Assembly: GCA_022841205.1 (NCBI GenBank) | Contig: JALHCK010000001.1 | Location: 62,001-126,000, forward strand | Source: Methanomicrobiales archaeon | GTDB lineage: Archaea; Halobacteriota; Methanomicrobia; Methanomicrobiales; Methanospirillaceae | Direction: 5' to 3' | DNA length: 64,000 nucleotides | In this document: one piece after another, positions 17,170-25,688 of the stretch | Position numbering within the stretch: the first letter of the stretch is position 1 | How the letters are laid out: each line of letters opens with the position of its first letter | Made by a program: the position numbers and the translations under genes | Notes under the pieces: model-generated | What the model saw: only the letters and a program-made list of their open reading frames with translations | Told to the model about the DNA's origin: nothing | Databases searched by the model: none

Positions 17170-17661
17170 ATGGATCCTGTTAGCCCGGAGCTTATCGATG
17201 CAGCAAAAAATTGGCTGGCCATGGACGGGCTCTGGTTCCTTGCCGTCGAGGATGAGTTTGGTCTCGAAAAAGCCATGGAGATGGACCGGAGGGTTTGGAC
17301 AACATTCTCGCGAATCGAAGCAGAGCGGATCAAAAAACGACTTTCCCTCCCCGAATCCGGCGGGCTTGACGCGCTTGATATCGCTCTCCGTCACCGGCTC
17401 CACTCCCTGCTCAATTCCTGGAGGATCGAACGGCCGTCCGAGAACACGCTCTTTTACTTCATGCTGACCTGCAGGACCCAGGCCGCCCGGATGAGGAAGG
17501 GTCTTTCATCATTTCCATGCCGTGAGGTTGGCATGGTCGAGTACTCGGTTTTTGCCAGGGCCATCGACCCCCGGATCCAGACCGCCAGCATCGCCTGCCC
17601 GCCTGATCCCCTGGAGCGGGACTTCTCCTGCGGATGGGAGTTCACCCTGCAGCAGGGCTAA
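17170..17661 (+). CDS. DUF6125 family protein
   Basis: 163 residues. The family pattern is clear: LIDAAKNWLAMDGLWFLAVE at the N-terminus, MDRRVWTTFSRIEAERIKKR, then conserved cysteines in LTCRTQAARMRKG, FPCREVG and IACPPDP, ending in CGWEFTL. Four cysteines of this spacing suggest metal or Fe-S binding, but no function is established. The gene begins 40 bases after wtpC on the same strand and could be cotranscribed with the tungstate transporter. The ATG start is chosen by family alignment; the ribosome site (GGATC) is weak. Confidence 0.75.
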   Translation: MDPVSPELIDAAKNWLAMDGLWFLAVEDEFGLEKAMEMDRRVWTTFSRIEAERIKKRLSLPESGGLDALDIALRHRLHSLLNSWRIERPSENTLFYFMLTCRTQAARMRKGLSSFPCREVGMVEYSVFARAIDPRIQTASIACPPDPLERDFSCGWEFTLQQG

Positions 17662-17688
17662 AGTCCACATAATAAGCGGATTCGATAT

Positions 17689-17699
17689 CCTTAATACTC
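17689..17699 (+). promoter_or_regulatory. TATA-like element of tRNA-Gly
   Basis: CCTTAATACTC lies about 30 bases upstream of the tRNA 5' end, the expected spacing for an archaeal tRNA promoter. Confidence 0.45.
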
Positions 17700-17725
17700 T
17701 TCACCACGTAGTGTAGAGAGCACTG

Positions 17726-17797
17726 CGCCGATAGTGTAGTGGTTATCACTAGGCGTTGCCAACGCCTAAACCTGGGTTCGAATCCCGGTCGGCGCAT
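17726..17797 (+). tRNA. tRNA-Gly (anticodon GCC)
   Basis: 72 bases fold as a cloverleaf: acceptor GCGCCGA pairs with TCGGCGC, discriminator A at 17797. The anticodon stem AGGCG/CGCCT encloses the loop TTGCCAA, giving anticodon GCC. The T arm has GGTTCGAATCC. No CCA is encoded and no intron is present. Confidence 0.95.
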
Positions 17798-17953
17798 CAC
17801 CTGTTCTTGTTTTCCGTCGAAATGCGTGCAGGACGTTTTTAATTCCATCCGCCGGCCAGGGACTAATCTCTTGCTTTATTAGAGCCTCGGTTTTTTTTGC
17901 CAAAACATTCATAGGATCTCCACCTGTATACCCTCCCATAGAAGGAATTGTTC

Positions 17954-18412
17954 ATGGAAAACCTGGTCATCAGTATCGAATTCGACAAGAAAATGTTTCC
18001 ACGGAGGCATACCTGTGATGGAGAGAACATCTCCCCAGAGATCTTCATCGAGCGAATCCATTCCCCGATCCTGGCAATCATACTCGAGGACTGGACCGGG
18101 ACTGACGAGCGGTTCTGCCAGTGGCTCATATGGAACATTGTGGCACGGGAGAACATCCCGGAGAACATTCCCAAAGAGCCGGTTGTCACCCATCCCATTG
18201 CCGCGGTGCAGGGGACAAATGACTTTCACACCATCGGATATTACGGCCCCTGCCCGCAGAAAGGAGACACTCATACCTACTACTTCAATGTCTATGGGCT
18301 GGACGGCCTTCTCAACATAAAACCGGGCTCGAATGTAGAGACCTTGAGAGCGGCAATGGAGGGCCACGCCGTCCAGTACGGGGGCCAGGCCATCGGCATC
18401 TACACCCGATAA
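17954..18412 (+). CDS. YbhB/YbcL family Raf kinase inhibitor-like protein (PEBP fold)
   Basis: 152 residues. Family hallmarks: the start with an immunoglobulin-like strand, CDGENISPEI, LAIILEDWTG, the W-x-IWNI segment, and YYGPCPQKGDTHTYYFNVYGLD, the ligand-pocket motif of PEBPs. It is probably cytoplasmic since no signal peptide is seen. Relatives bind phospholipids or small anions; the physiological role in archaea is unknown. AGAAGGAATTGTTC precedes the ATG. Confidence 0.88.
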   Translation: MENLVISIEFDKKMFPRRHTCDGENISPEIFIERIHSPILAIILEDWTGTDERFCQWLIWNIVARENIPENIPKEPVVTHPIAAVQGTNDFHTIGYYGPCPQKGDTHTYYFNVYGLDGLLNIKPGSNVETLRAAMEGHAVQYGGQAIGIYTR

Positions 18413-18483
18413 AACTTATTAAAACACTCTTTTGTTGAAGATGTATCGGAGAACGATCCGGTAAAAAAAGGTGAAGGAGATCC

Positions 18484-18771
18484 TTAGGCCTTGCACCCCT
18501 CTCCGCGGAATAGGGCCCATTCCTCGCAGCTTGTGCCGTTGGGGAAGGTACACATGCCGTACTCCGATCCGTCAGGGTTTTTCATGATGTCAACCCTGCC
18601 ACCGGACTGATTGCAGAACACCGAAGCGGGATTGGCCATACCGGCTGTCGGGGCTGTGGTCGCTACCGGCGTCTAGGTGGGAGTTGCCGGCTGCTGTGTG
18701 CAACCACAGATCAGGGTGGCTGCGATGAGGATGAAGAGGGCCCCGATAAAGAGAGAATTCCGGGCAATCAT
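18484..18771 (-). pseudogene. DUF333 lipoprotein gene interrupted by an in-frame TAG
   Basis: The frame from ATG 18771 encodes a signal peptide with lipobox LICGC and the linker TQQPATPT, then a TAG codon at 18675-18673 (codon 33), then TPVATTAPTAGMANPASVFC and a complete DUF333 domain (GGRVDIMK, YGMCTFPNGTSCEEWALFRGEGC) up to TAA. Both halves are intact and in one frame, so the only lesion is the stop, probably a CAG-to-TAG change in a Q/T/P-rich linker. It may be a recent nonsense mutation or a base-call error. Translation from the internal ATG would yield an unexported domain. A TATA-like AAATATTT lies near 18800. Confidence 0.8.
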
Positions 18772-19089
18772 ATGTAATCAGGGATGCTATGCAGGGGAAA
18801 TATTTGAACTTCCCGCTTTATCCCGACCGTAACCCAGCTGACACAATGGCATCCGGGCTTTCTATATCAGGCCGCACCTGGAAGAACAGGTGATAGAGGC
18901 GGGCTCGCGGTTTTGATCGACATCCCGTTGCTGCAACATCCGGCTTTTTCATGAGCATGAGTGCATCCCAGTAACGACAATTGCTGCAGCAGGCAGGAAA
19001 AATCAGGACCAGGGGTTCAACCCGCAGCTTCATAGGGGGATGTCCTTATTGCACCGCTTCTCCAGGATCGATGGCCGGGAGCCGGATAC
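18772..19089. other. Intergenic region
   Basis: About 320 bases between the DUF333 remnant and the divergent DUF169 gene. A minus-strand frame at 18818-19033 has a CCSNC segment but no homology I recognise and no ribosome site. I see no RNA gene or repeat. Confidence 0.3.
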
Positions 19090-19911
19090 ATGAAAGACCT
19101 ATACGGTTGGAGTCCCCAATGGTTGTCCATGCCTGACCTTCCCATTCGCGAACTGGGCCGGATGATCGCATCTGCGTTTAGGTTGAAAACAAGACCACTT
19201 GCCGTGTATGGCTCACAAAACCCCCCTTCTGATGCTGTTCCGCTCCCTTCCGTCCACCGCTGCATCGCGGTGACCATGGTCCATATGGCGATGAACGATG
19301 GACCACAGGCTGTTTATATTGGAAACGACGTGCGCCAGGGATGCTGCCCCGGAGGACTTTCCCATACCGGTTACATCATGCGTCCACCGGCACTCAGCTG
19401 GTTCGTCTCAACCGGCCGTCCGGGTGTCCCGGACGCTCCGGCAGAGTATCTCAAGGCAGGACCGGAGCTGGTAGACGCCTGCTTCGATGCAATCGGCCCG
19501 GTCACACCGGCAGGGCCATACCTGGTGATTCGCACCTGTGAATCGGTCGCGGACAACGAGACAGGAGTTCGTGCAATATCCTGTTTCGGAAATGCCGAGC
19601 AGATCCGGAACATGGCCGCCCTGGTCCATTTCGACCTGGCAGAGCCGTTCTTCCCGGTGCTCGTCCCTTGGGGTCCGGCCTGCGACACTCTTGTGACCTT
19701 CCCGGCCGGGATGGCGGCAGGCGCTCCCCGTGATTCAGCATTCATGGGCCCGCAGGACCCGACTGTAAACCATGCGCTGCCCCAGGATATCATGGTAATC
19801 GGGCTTCCGATTGCAGTAGCCCGAAGAATGGGAAACAATATAGGCCGGTCGTTCATCAGCAGGAGATCAGGGGTTGCGTTCCCCAACCGGGGTACCGGGC
19901 TAAAGGATTGA
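19090..19911 (+). CDS. DUF169 family protein (COG2043)
   Basis: 273 residues. The family features are visible: an N-terminal LRLKTRPLAV-like segment, conserved Cys in HRCIAVTM and RQGCCPGG, GRPGVPDAPAEYL, the ISCFGNAEQIRNM region, PWGPACDTLVTFP and the C-terminal LPQDIMVIGLPIAVARRM. DUF169 proteins are common in methanogens and anaerobic bacteria; no function is established. No signal peptide, so cytoplasmic. GGGAG lies about 10 bases upstream of the ATG. Confidence 0.8.
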   Translation: MKDLYGWSPQWLSMPDLPIRELGRMIASAFRLKTRPLAVYGSQNPPSDAVPLPSVHRCIAVTMVHMAMNDGPQAVYIGNDVRQGCCPGGLSHTGYIMRPPALSWFVSTGRPGVPDAPAEYLKAGPELVDACFDAIGPVTPAGPYLVIRTCESVADNETGVRAISCFGNAEQIRNMAALVHFDLAEPFFPVLVPWGPACDTLVTFPAGMAAGAPRDSAFMGPQDPTVNHALPQDIMVIGLPIAVARRMGNNIGRSFISRRSGVAFPNRGTGLKD

Positions 19912-20317
19912 GGCTGGTACCCCGGGACTCTTTCCTCATCTACAGGGCTCTCCGGCTTGGTAGACGGTGATGATCTCCCTGCGGTCTCGAGCGATATGAC
20001 ATCAGCACATGTTCGAAAAAAAGAGCGGGGTGCCGGCAGGATACACCCAATACCCCCGGCCCGGTTAAGGGCAGGATCGATGAGGTAAGCCTGTGCATCG
20101 TGGAAAAGCCGCTTCACCCGGTCGGGGAAGTCCAGTTCATCGGATGCAAGGCGGTTTGCCATCGGGGAGAGGATGGAAAAAAGCCACGGCCGGATGCAGT
20201 GCAGGGCGGGTCATCAGGTCCCGGTGTGGGTTTTTCAGAACCCCGATATCCCGTAAGGAAATGATCCATGGGAGAGGACAGGATCATTACCCGGCTAAAA
20301 ATGTTACCCCGACCGGT
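19912..20317. other. Intergenic region with an unassigned minus-strand frame
   Basis: On the minus strand a frame from ATG 20162 encodes about 80 protein-like residues (SDELDFPDRVKRLFHDAQAY, IDPALNRAGGIGCIL) before continuing antisense into the DUF169 gene, where it can hardly be real. It may be the remains of a truncated gene. A short hairpin lies near the DUF169 stop (GGTACC). Confidence 0.3.
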
Positions 20318-20662
20318 TCAGGACGTGTCAACGCTCCCGGACCCGGCCAACGGTCCGGTCATGTCGGCTTCCTGTTCATGGAACTCCTTCAGCCGCAGGA
20401 TCGCCATCGCATAACCATCATCGAGGGCTTTCCGGTTCTCTTCCCGCTCCCCTTCAGGAAAGTTAAGGAGGGTCTGGTTTCCCATGGCCCTGTACCTGTC
20501 GAGTCCTTCGATGGCGGACTGGAGCGAAGACCGGGTACGGATATGCCTGTCGACAATCTGGGAAAAGTACTGTTCAATGATGAGGCTCACCTTCGGGTTC
20601 AGCGTAATACTCACCTGGCAGATTGGGGGTGCGATCTGGTGGGTTATAATACATACTTTCAT
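20318..20662 (-). CDS. Hypothetical protein, 114 residues
   Basis: GGGAGG stands directly before ATG 20662, favouring it over ATG 20674. The protein begins MKVCIITHQIAPPICQVSITLNP, then a helical region rich in Arg, Glu and Leu (IEQYFSQIVDRHIRTRSSL, EGEREENRKALDDGY). There is no signal peptide or membrane helix. I recognise no family. It is divergent from the membrane protein at 20737. Confidence 0.55.
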   Translation of the reverse strand: MKVCIITHQIAPPICQVSITLNPKVSLIIEQYFSQIVDRHIRTRSSLQSAIEGLDRYRAMGNQTLLNFPEGEREENRKALDDGYAMAILRLKEFHEQEADMTGPLAGSGSVDTS

Positions 20663-20736
20663 GGAACCTCCCATCGCCGCGAGGGGAGCGCAAGAGATAT
20701 CAGATCGGTGCTTTCAACCTGTGTGACAGCCCCCCC

Positions 20737-21441
20737 ATGCCCCGTCCGCTCATAACCTCTGCCTTTGAACTGATGCCGAAGCGGCATATCGGCATCCCTG
20801 AGCGGATCTTCAGAATTTCCATCCCGTTCCTGCTGGGCGTCCCATACCTGCTGATCCTCCTGTTCTTCCTCCCATACGAATTATGGCTTGCCCACGGTGG
20901 ATTGCTAATCGCCTATATCCTGCCCCCGGCAGGAAAGGAATCGGTTATTCCAATCGGGATAGCACTTGGGCTTCCCTGGTGGCTGATGACCATTTCCATC
21001 TCCCTGATGGATATCCTAGCCGCGATTTTCATGGCCCTGAATTTCGATATCGCCCTGAAGATCCCTGTTGTCGGCCGATGGATCCGGAAATTCATCACCA
21101 ATGGCAAAGAGTTCTTTGGCCTCCGCCCGTGGCTTGGACGGTTCTCTTTCGTGGGTGTCGTTATGTTTGTCATGTTCCCGCTCCAGGGAAGCGGGGGCAT
21201 CGGGGGGACACTCGTAGGAAGGATGATGGGGCTTTCTCCTGGAAAGGTAATCCTGGCAATCACTATCGGCTCGATCCTTGGGTGCGCAGCCATCGCTCTT
21301 GGAACAGAGTATATTAAGCATCTCATCCTGGCCGATCCTGTCCTGGGACTGGCCATTGCCGCGTTTGTTATCGGGATACTTGGACTCCTTTACCTCATGT
21401 ACCGGAAAAGGATGCAGGCCCGGGGCTCCCTGTCCCGGTAA
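20737..21441 (+). CDS. Small multidrug export family membrane protein (COG2426-like)
   Basis: 234 residues with about six predicted membrane helices. The segment FVMFPLQGSGGIGGTLVGRMMGLSP near residue 145 is typical of the PF06695 family, whose members share weak similarity to SMR exporters; transport has not been proven for the archaeal members. ATG 20773 is an alternative start closer to the first helix. A second, shorter member of the same broad family lies at 25125. Confidence 0.7.
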   Translation: MPRPLITSAFELMPKRHIGIPERIFRISIPFLLGVPYLLILLFFLPYELWLAHGGLLIAYILPPAGKESVIPIGIALGLPWWLMTISISLMDILAAIFMALNFDIALKIPVVGRWIRKFITNGKEFFGLRPWLGRFSFVGVVMFVMFPLQGSGGIGGTLVGRMMGLSPGKVILAITIGSILGCAAIALGTEYIKHLILADPVLGLAIAAFVIGILGLLYLMYRKRMQARGSLSR

Positions 21442-21503
21442 TTTTGACCGGACGGGAAAACACCAGGAAACGGACCGGCAACCCCAGGAAAAACAGTTTA
21501 TTA

Positions 21504-22097
21504 TCAGGCTTCTTCTGTACACAACCTCTGGTCTTCTTCAAGTGCTGCATCAAGAGACGCGGAGTTGATCGTTTGCAGGAGGATATACCTCTTGCTTACC
21601 GAGGCAGTCCGGGCTGCAGCCTCGTTCATTGCCATTACAATCACCGTGACAGCATCCTCGGGCGTTCCCTTTTTCCAGTAGCGCTGGATGGCGGAATGGG
21701 CGATCTGCCGGGTCAGCTCGTTTCCAAGGATCACGAACGTGCTGGTGTCCCCCCGCCCCCGCATCACGAACCGGGATCCCTCGATATCGGCAACGGCATA
21801 ATGCCCTGCGGAAGCATAGAGACGGCGGACCCGCTGTATACCGCTCCCGGATTCGGTGACCTCTCCGATGAGAATGCCACCCCTGTCCCTGACCTTCTCC
21901 TTGTCGTCCCGGATCAGGATTACAACCCCAAGCTCTTTCGCCCGGCACCGGAGCTGACCACCGTCCCGGATGTTTCCGGAATAAAGTTCTTTTTCAAGGG
22001 TGTCAATAGCTTCATCGTCACCCCCCATCCGGATCTCCCGCAGGTCACCGGCCATGATTGCACCGTTTGACCCGGTGTAGGCGATAACGAGGCTCAT
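21504..22097 (-). CDS. DUF2121 family protein
   Basis: 197 residues. The start MSLVIAYTGSNGAIMAGDLR is the DUF2121 signature and recalls the beta-strand N-terminus of proteasome-like proteins, though no catalytic claim can be made. Further conserved parts: LEKELYSGNI, GVVILIRDDKEKV, ILIGEVTESG and RRLYASAGHYAVADI. The family is largely restricted to methanogens and its role is unknown. It precedes a cupin gene on the same strand with 49 bases between. Confidence 0.75.
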   Translation of the reverse strand: MSLVIAYTGSNGAIMAGDLREIRMGGDDEAIDTLEKELYSGNIRDGGQLRCRAKELGVVILIRDDKEKVRDRGGILIGEVTESGSGIQRVRRLYASAGHYAVADIEGSRFVMRGRGDTSTFVILGNELTRQIAHSAIQRYWKKGTPEDAVTVIVMAMNEAAARTASVSKRYILLQTINSASLDAALEEDQRLCTEEA

Positions 22098-22146
22098 GGA
22101 TATCTCACATGAGCTCCTTCCTGATAATGTCGTTTCACCAAAGCGG

Positions 22147-22476
22147 TCACGTCTCTCCTGCCGGCCGGAAGATCTTGACTGCCAGTAACCGGAATAGACC
22201 GGTGCTCTCGTTGGCCCATCGGTGGGGAATACGGGCCGGGCACTCGATCAGCATATCCTTTCCCACAGTTGTCCGCTCGTCCCCTATCTCCGCGCACCCG
22301 ATTCCCTCCAGGACATAGAAGAAGACGTCGACCGGTGTGGTGTGCTCCTTCAGCGCTTCGCCCGGCCGGAGGGTAATTACCATCGCGATAACGGGAGGTG
22401 AATTATACGCTATCCGGGCATCGACATGGTGGGGGTTGGGGCTGACCGGGAGCATGCTCACATCCGTGACTTTCAT
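22147..22476 (-). CDS. Cupin domain protein
   Basis: 109 residues with a single small cupin barrel: the first motif is seen as LRPGEALKEHTTPVDVFFYVLEG and the second as PARIPHRWANES. The His and Glu/Asp ligands for a metal are partly conserved. Function cannot be assigned. It is divergent from the ferredoxin-type membrane protein at 22550 and shares the intergenic control region with it. GAGAGATG precedes the start. Confidence 0.8.
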   Translation of the reverse strand: MKVTDVSMLPVSPNPHHVDARIAYNSPPVIAMVITLRPGEALKEHTTPVDVFFYVLEGIGCAEIGDERTTVGKDMLIECPARIPHRWANESTGLFRLLAVKIFRPAGET

Positions 22477-22549
22477 GATCAAACATCTCTCTTGTGGATC
22501 ACTATCAATTTAGGGCATGGCATCACAGGAGGTATTGTAAGGTGATAGA

Positions 22550-23347
22550 ATGGCCTACCTCGAATTCAGGTTCATCGGGTTTATGTATGCCCTGGTCTTC
22601 TTCTTCGTCCTTTTTGTGCTCTGGTACACAAAGCGGTGGAGGCGCTGGCAGGGAATAGTCATCCTCGCGATCACAATTGGCCTTGGGTTTCTCATTTTCT
22701 CCCCGATCATTCCCTGGCAGTTCCAGCAAATCGTCCTCCGGGATATTCAGGGCATCGGCGGCCCGATCGGGATCGCAGTAATCGGGATCCTCATCATGCT
22801 CGTTCTCTCGTTTCTCTTCGGCAGGTTCTATTGCGGGTATCTTTGCCCGGTAGGTGCGGTCCAGGAGCTTTCTTACCTCGTTCCGGTTCCAAAATTCCGA
22901 TTGAAAAACAAGACCATACCGTATCTATCCCGCTGGGCATTCTTCCTCGTATTCATCGGGGCAGGGATCATGCTTTCACAGGGTATCCTGTCGCTCTTCG
23001 GCATCCGGGATTTTTTCAATCTTATCTTTTCCGCCGCTTTCTTCGTCTTCCTGGCAATTGTCGGGCTTTCATTCTTCCTGTACCGCCCGTTTTGCCGATT
23101 CTTCTGTCCTTTCGGGGCACTGGTGTCAATTCCAGCCATGGGAAGCAGGTTCAGGATTCAACGGACCGATGCCTGCATCGAGTGCGGGAAGTGCGAGAGA
23201 GCCTGCCCCACAAACGAAGCGAAGCTTGCCGACCTGAAAGCGGAATGCTACCTCTGTCATCGTTGCCTTGATGTCTGCCCGGTTGAAGGTGCACTGGAGT
23301 ATACCCGGGTCGGAGGAAGAGTCAACCGGTTAAAAAAGAAGGAATAG
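22550..23347 (+). CDS. NapH-like membrane protein with two 4Fe-4S clusters
   Basis: 265 residues. Several membrane helices are broken by two CX3CP motifs, YCGYLCPVGAVQE near residue 104 and FCRFFCPFGAL near 185, followed by a soluble dicluster ferredoxin domain CIECGKCERACP and CYLCHRCLDVCPVEG. This is the layout of NapH/CcoG-type membrane electron carriers, which pass electrons between membrane carriers and soluble partners. AAGGTGAT precedes the ATG. A cupin follows 38 bases later on the same strand. Confidence 0.88.
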   Translation: MAYLEFRFIGFMYALVFFFVLFVLWYTKRWRRWQGIVILAITIGLGFLIFSPIIPWQFQQIVLRDIQGIGGPIGIAVIGILIMLVLSFLFGRFYCGYLCPVGAVQELSYLVPVPKFRLKNKTIPYLSRWAFFLVFIGAGIMLSQGILSLFGIRDFFNLIFSAAFFVFLAIVGLSFFLYRPFCRFFCPFGALVSIPAMGSRFRIQRTDACIECGKCERACPTNEAKLADLKAECYLCHRCLDVCPVEGALEYTRVGGRVNRLKKKE

Positions 23348-23385
23348 AATAAACCTAAAATAAATTACCAGGGATAATACATACA

Positions 23386-23721
23386 ATGACAAACGCTGCC
23401 CGTGATGAACTGAAGGGAAAGGTCCTGTCCCTCAAAGACCTGGTCGGTTACCAGAAAGGGACCATTGCCAGCCGGATGATCGTTTCCAACCCGGCCGGGA
23501 ACATCACCGCCTTTGCCTTTGACGAGGGTGAGGCCCTCTCGGAACATACCGCTCCGTTTGATGCCGTTCTCACTGTCCTAGAAGGCAGAGCAGAAATCAC
23601 CATCGGGGGCCTCCCGAACCACCTGGAAACAGGGGAGACTATCATAATGCCGGCAAACATCCCTCATGCGGTACTGGCAACCACCCGCTTCAAGATGGCA
23701 CTCACCATGATCCGGGGGTGA
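23386..23721 (+). CDS. Cupin domain protein
   Basis: 111 residues. Cupin motif 1 is seen as FDEGEALSEHTAPFDAVLTVLEG and motif 2 as IMPANIPHAV. It is similar in pattern to the cupin at 22147 (both have EHT-PxD-V spacing), so the two may be paralogues flanking the Fe-S membrane protein. It is probably cotranscribed with 22550. Substrate unknown. Confidence 0.82.
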   Translation: MTNAARDELKGKVLSLKDLVGYQKGTIASRMIVSNPAGNITAFAFDEGEALSEHTAPFDAVLTVLEGRAEITIGGLPNHLETGETIIMPANIPHAVLATTRFKMALTMIRG

Positions 23722-23758
23722 TATGACCGGTTTTCTTTTTTGAGGGGAGAGAATAATA

Positions 23759-24364
23759 TCATATTTTCACGCCATTCGTGATTTCTTCCTTCTGGTGTCG
23801 GCGGAACCAGAAAATACCCATTATGGCCACGATGATAGATCCCCCCAGAACAAACATCATGTCGAGCATGGTGTCCACAAGCCCGTTCTGCATCGGGCCG
23901 GCAAGGCTCCCTCCGAAGAAAAAGTCGATCAGGAATTCGTACATCTCCCAGAATGCCCCGAGCGCAACCCCGAAAATGATAGTGAAGAAGATGATAAAGA
24001 CCGGCTGCAGGTTCATCTTCAGGTATTTGTCAAGGAAGATGACCCCGAGGAATCCAAGCAGTGCGACCGCCGTCCCGGACACAAGGTGCGCGATCTTGTC
24101 ATAGTAGGGGTAGAATCTCTCATAGTATCCCTGGATATAACCTGCGGTGTGGAACCAGAGAGCCAGCGCGATAAGGAAGAAGACGAACCATGGGAGCTCG
24201 ATGTCCATGCGCTTTGCAATGACATAGGGAACGATCGTCATGGCAAACATGAGGATAGCCGTAAACATGGCCTGGTATTCCCCGATTACGAAGGCATGCA
24301 CCGCGTTCAGGGCGATCAGCGCCTGGAAAAAGTAGGCGAGGTACATACCATAGTTATTTCCCAT
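23759..24364 (-). CDS. DUF2238 family membrane protein
   Basis: 201 residues with about six membrane helices. The conserved core is visible: FYPYYDKIAHLVSGTAVALLGF and GVALGAFWEMYEFLIDFFFG, with the acidic residues typical of DUF2238 (YjdF-like) proteins, then VDTMLDMMF. The family is functionally uncharacterised. A damaged paralogue lies 3.4 kb away at 27786. The gene faces the cupin gene tail to tail. Confidence 0.8.
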   Translation of the reverse strand: MGNNYGMYLAYFFQALIALNAVHAFVIGEYQAMFTAILMFAMTIVPYVIAKRMDIELPWFVFFLIALALWFHTAGYIQGYYERFYPYYDKIAHLVSGTAVALLGFLGVIFLDKYLKMNLQPVFIIFFTIIFGVALGAFWEMYEFLIDFFFGGSLAGPMQNGLVDTMLDMMFVLGGSIIVAIMGIFWFRRHQKEEITNGVKI

Positions 24365-24598
24365 GCAAAATACTCGTATGGGCGATATTTGATGGTTTCT
24401 AAATCAACGGGGTATCATTTCTATCATACCCTGGACCAGAACCTTCTTTGAAGGGAACAGGTGATTGAAACCCATGGGCATCCCGGAAGATCTGAACAAC
24501 TGGTGAAACGGATGGACCATGCTCCGTTTTGGTCGGGCGCTGGCTTCAATTGAAGTGTGCAGGTGAACTCAGGGAATCTTCGGGAACCGGCGATATCA

Positions 24599-25172
24599 GT
24601 GGTCGAATTTACAGTAACGTATTATTCCGGCCCGTGGTGAATGCAGCATTTGGATTTTCCTGCCTTCTCCAGGAAGGAGATCTCCTTTTCGATACCGGAG
24701 GTGACGGCCGGATCCTGCTCCAGAACCTCTCATCGTTGCAAATAGACCCCCTGGGGATACAGGCAATCGTCCTGTCCCACGATCACGCTGACCACACCGG
24801 GGGCCTTGAAGCGCTATTGTCCGCGAACCCGGGAATTTCCGTGTTCATCCATGAAGGTTTTAGCAAACGGACAAGGGCATTTATCAGGGAATATGGAACG
24901 CCTCGCATGATCCGGGGGTGGCAGGAGATAACCGGGGGATATTCTCCGCTGGGCCACTGCCGGATAGCATTCCTGAACAATCCCTTACGGTTTCCGCGAA
25001 GGGGGGATTCCTCATCATTTGCGGCTGTGCCCACCCCCATATTGGAAGATCCACCGGTTTGAACGGTAATGGGTTCCCGGGTTTGGAATCCTGCCAGTCA
25101 GGTGGGGCAGGGCATGCCCGGCACTCACAAAAGGATGCTGATAAGTCCCATCGCACCAGCAGCCACGAGTGA
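24599..25172 (+). pseudogene. Metallo-beta-lactamase fold protein (COG1237-like), frameshifted and truncated
   Basis: From GTG 24599 the frame reads VEFTVTYYSGP, then stops; adding one C at the CCC of 24631-24633 joins it to VVNAAFGFSCLLQEGDLLFDTGGDG and the metal motif LSHDHADHTGG. At GGGGG 24934-24938 one more G is needed to continue into FSAGPLPDSIPEQSLTVSAK and the conserved ICGCAHPHIG. After that the sequence no longer resembles the family and about 80 C-terminal residues with the last metal ligand are absent. The 3' end overlaps the convergent gene at 25125. A decayed hydrolase gene. Confidence 0.8.
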
Positions 25173-25688
25173 GCTTGCGATCAGCCACCCGGCGACCATG
25201 CAGGAGATGGCCGGGATTTCGTCCCACTGGAATATCCAGGCGATAATCGGGCTGCCGTACAGGGCGATTCCCGGTATCCATATGATCGGGATCAGCATTA
25301 TTACCCCGTAGTGCTGTAGGAACGAATATTTCTCGGTCCGCTTTGCCACCCGGTCGAGCCACCCTGCAATGCGGGACGAAGATTCAGAGAATAGTTCGCA
25401 GACCTGGAGGATTGTGATCATAACTCCGATAGCAACCGATGTGGAAATCGCGATTGCCACCACCGGATCGGTGCCGAGCCCAACCGCTACTGCCACGGCA
25501 ATTGCCTGGAATATTAGCGTTGATGTGATGAGGGCAATTATGGCCGGTTGCGGGATTTCGAAGAACCCGCCAATGATGAGCGGGATGAGGATGATAAAGG
25601 AAAGTACCATGAAAATTGCGAGGAAGAGCCTGAATGTTGCAATGTGCCTGCCGATAATCTCCCTGCAGCCTTCCCGCACACCGGCCAT
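25125..25688 (-). CDS. Membrane protein, small multidrug export-like
   Basis: 187 residues from ATG 25688, where AAAGGGAT precedes the start and similarity to a membrane protein begins. About five helices; the C-terminal part GVIMLIPIIWIPGIALYGSPIIAW recalls the PF06695/COG2426 family. The longer upstream open frame (to 26063) is not protein-like. Function unproven; perhaps an exporter or structural membrane protein. Its 3' end overlaps the decayed metallo-beta-lactamase gene. Confidence 0.65.
   Translation of the reverse strand: MAGVREGCREIIGRHIATFRLFLAIFMVLSFIILIPLIIGGFFEIPQPAIIALITSTLIFQAIAVAVAVGLGTDPVVAIAISTSVAIGVMITILQVCELFSESSSRIAGWLDRVAKRTEKYSFLQHYGVIMLIPIIWIPGIALYGSPIIAWIFQWDEIPAISCMVAGWLIASSLVAAGAMGLISILL

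Noticed and set aside
18673..18675. Pyrrolysine codon in the DUF333 lipoprotein
   Set aside because: No pyl genes or methylamine methyltransferases are in the window and the codon lies in a non-catalytic Q/T/P linker; nonsense mutation or base error is simpler.
19371..20162. 263-codon minus-strand gene antisense to DUF169
   Set aside because: Its second half is exactly antisense to a conserved gene; only the first 80 codons could be coding and they match nothing I know.
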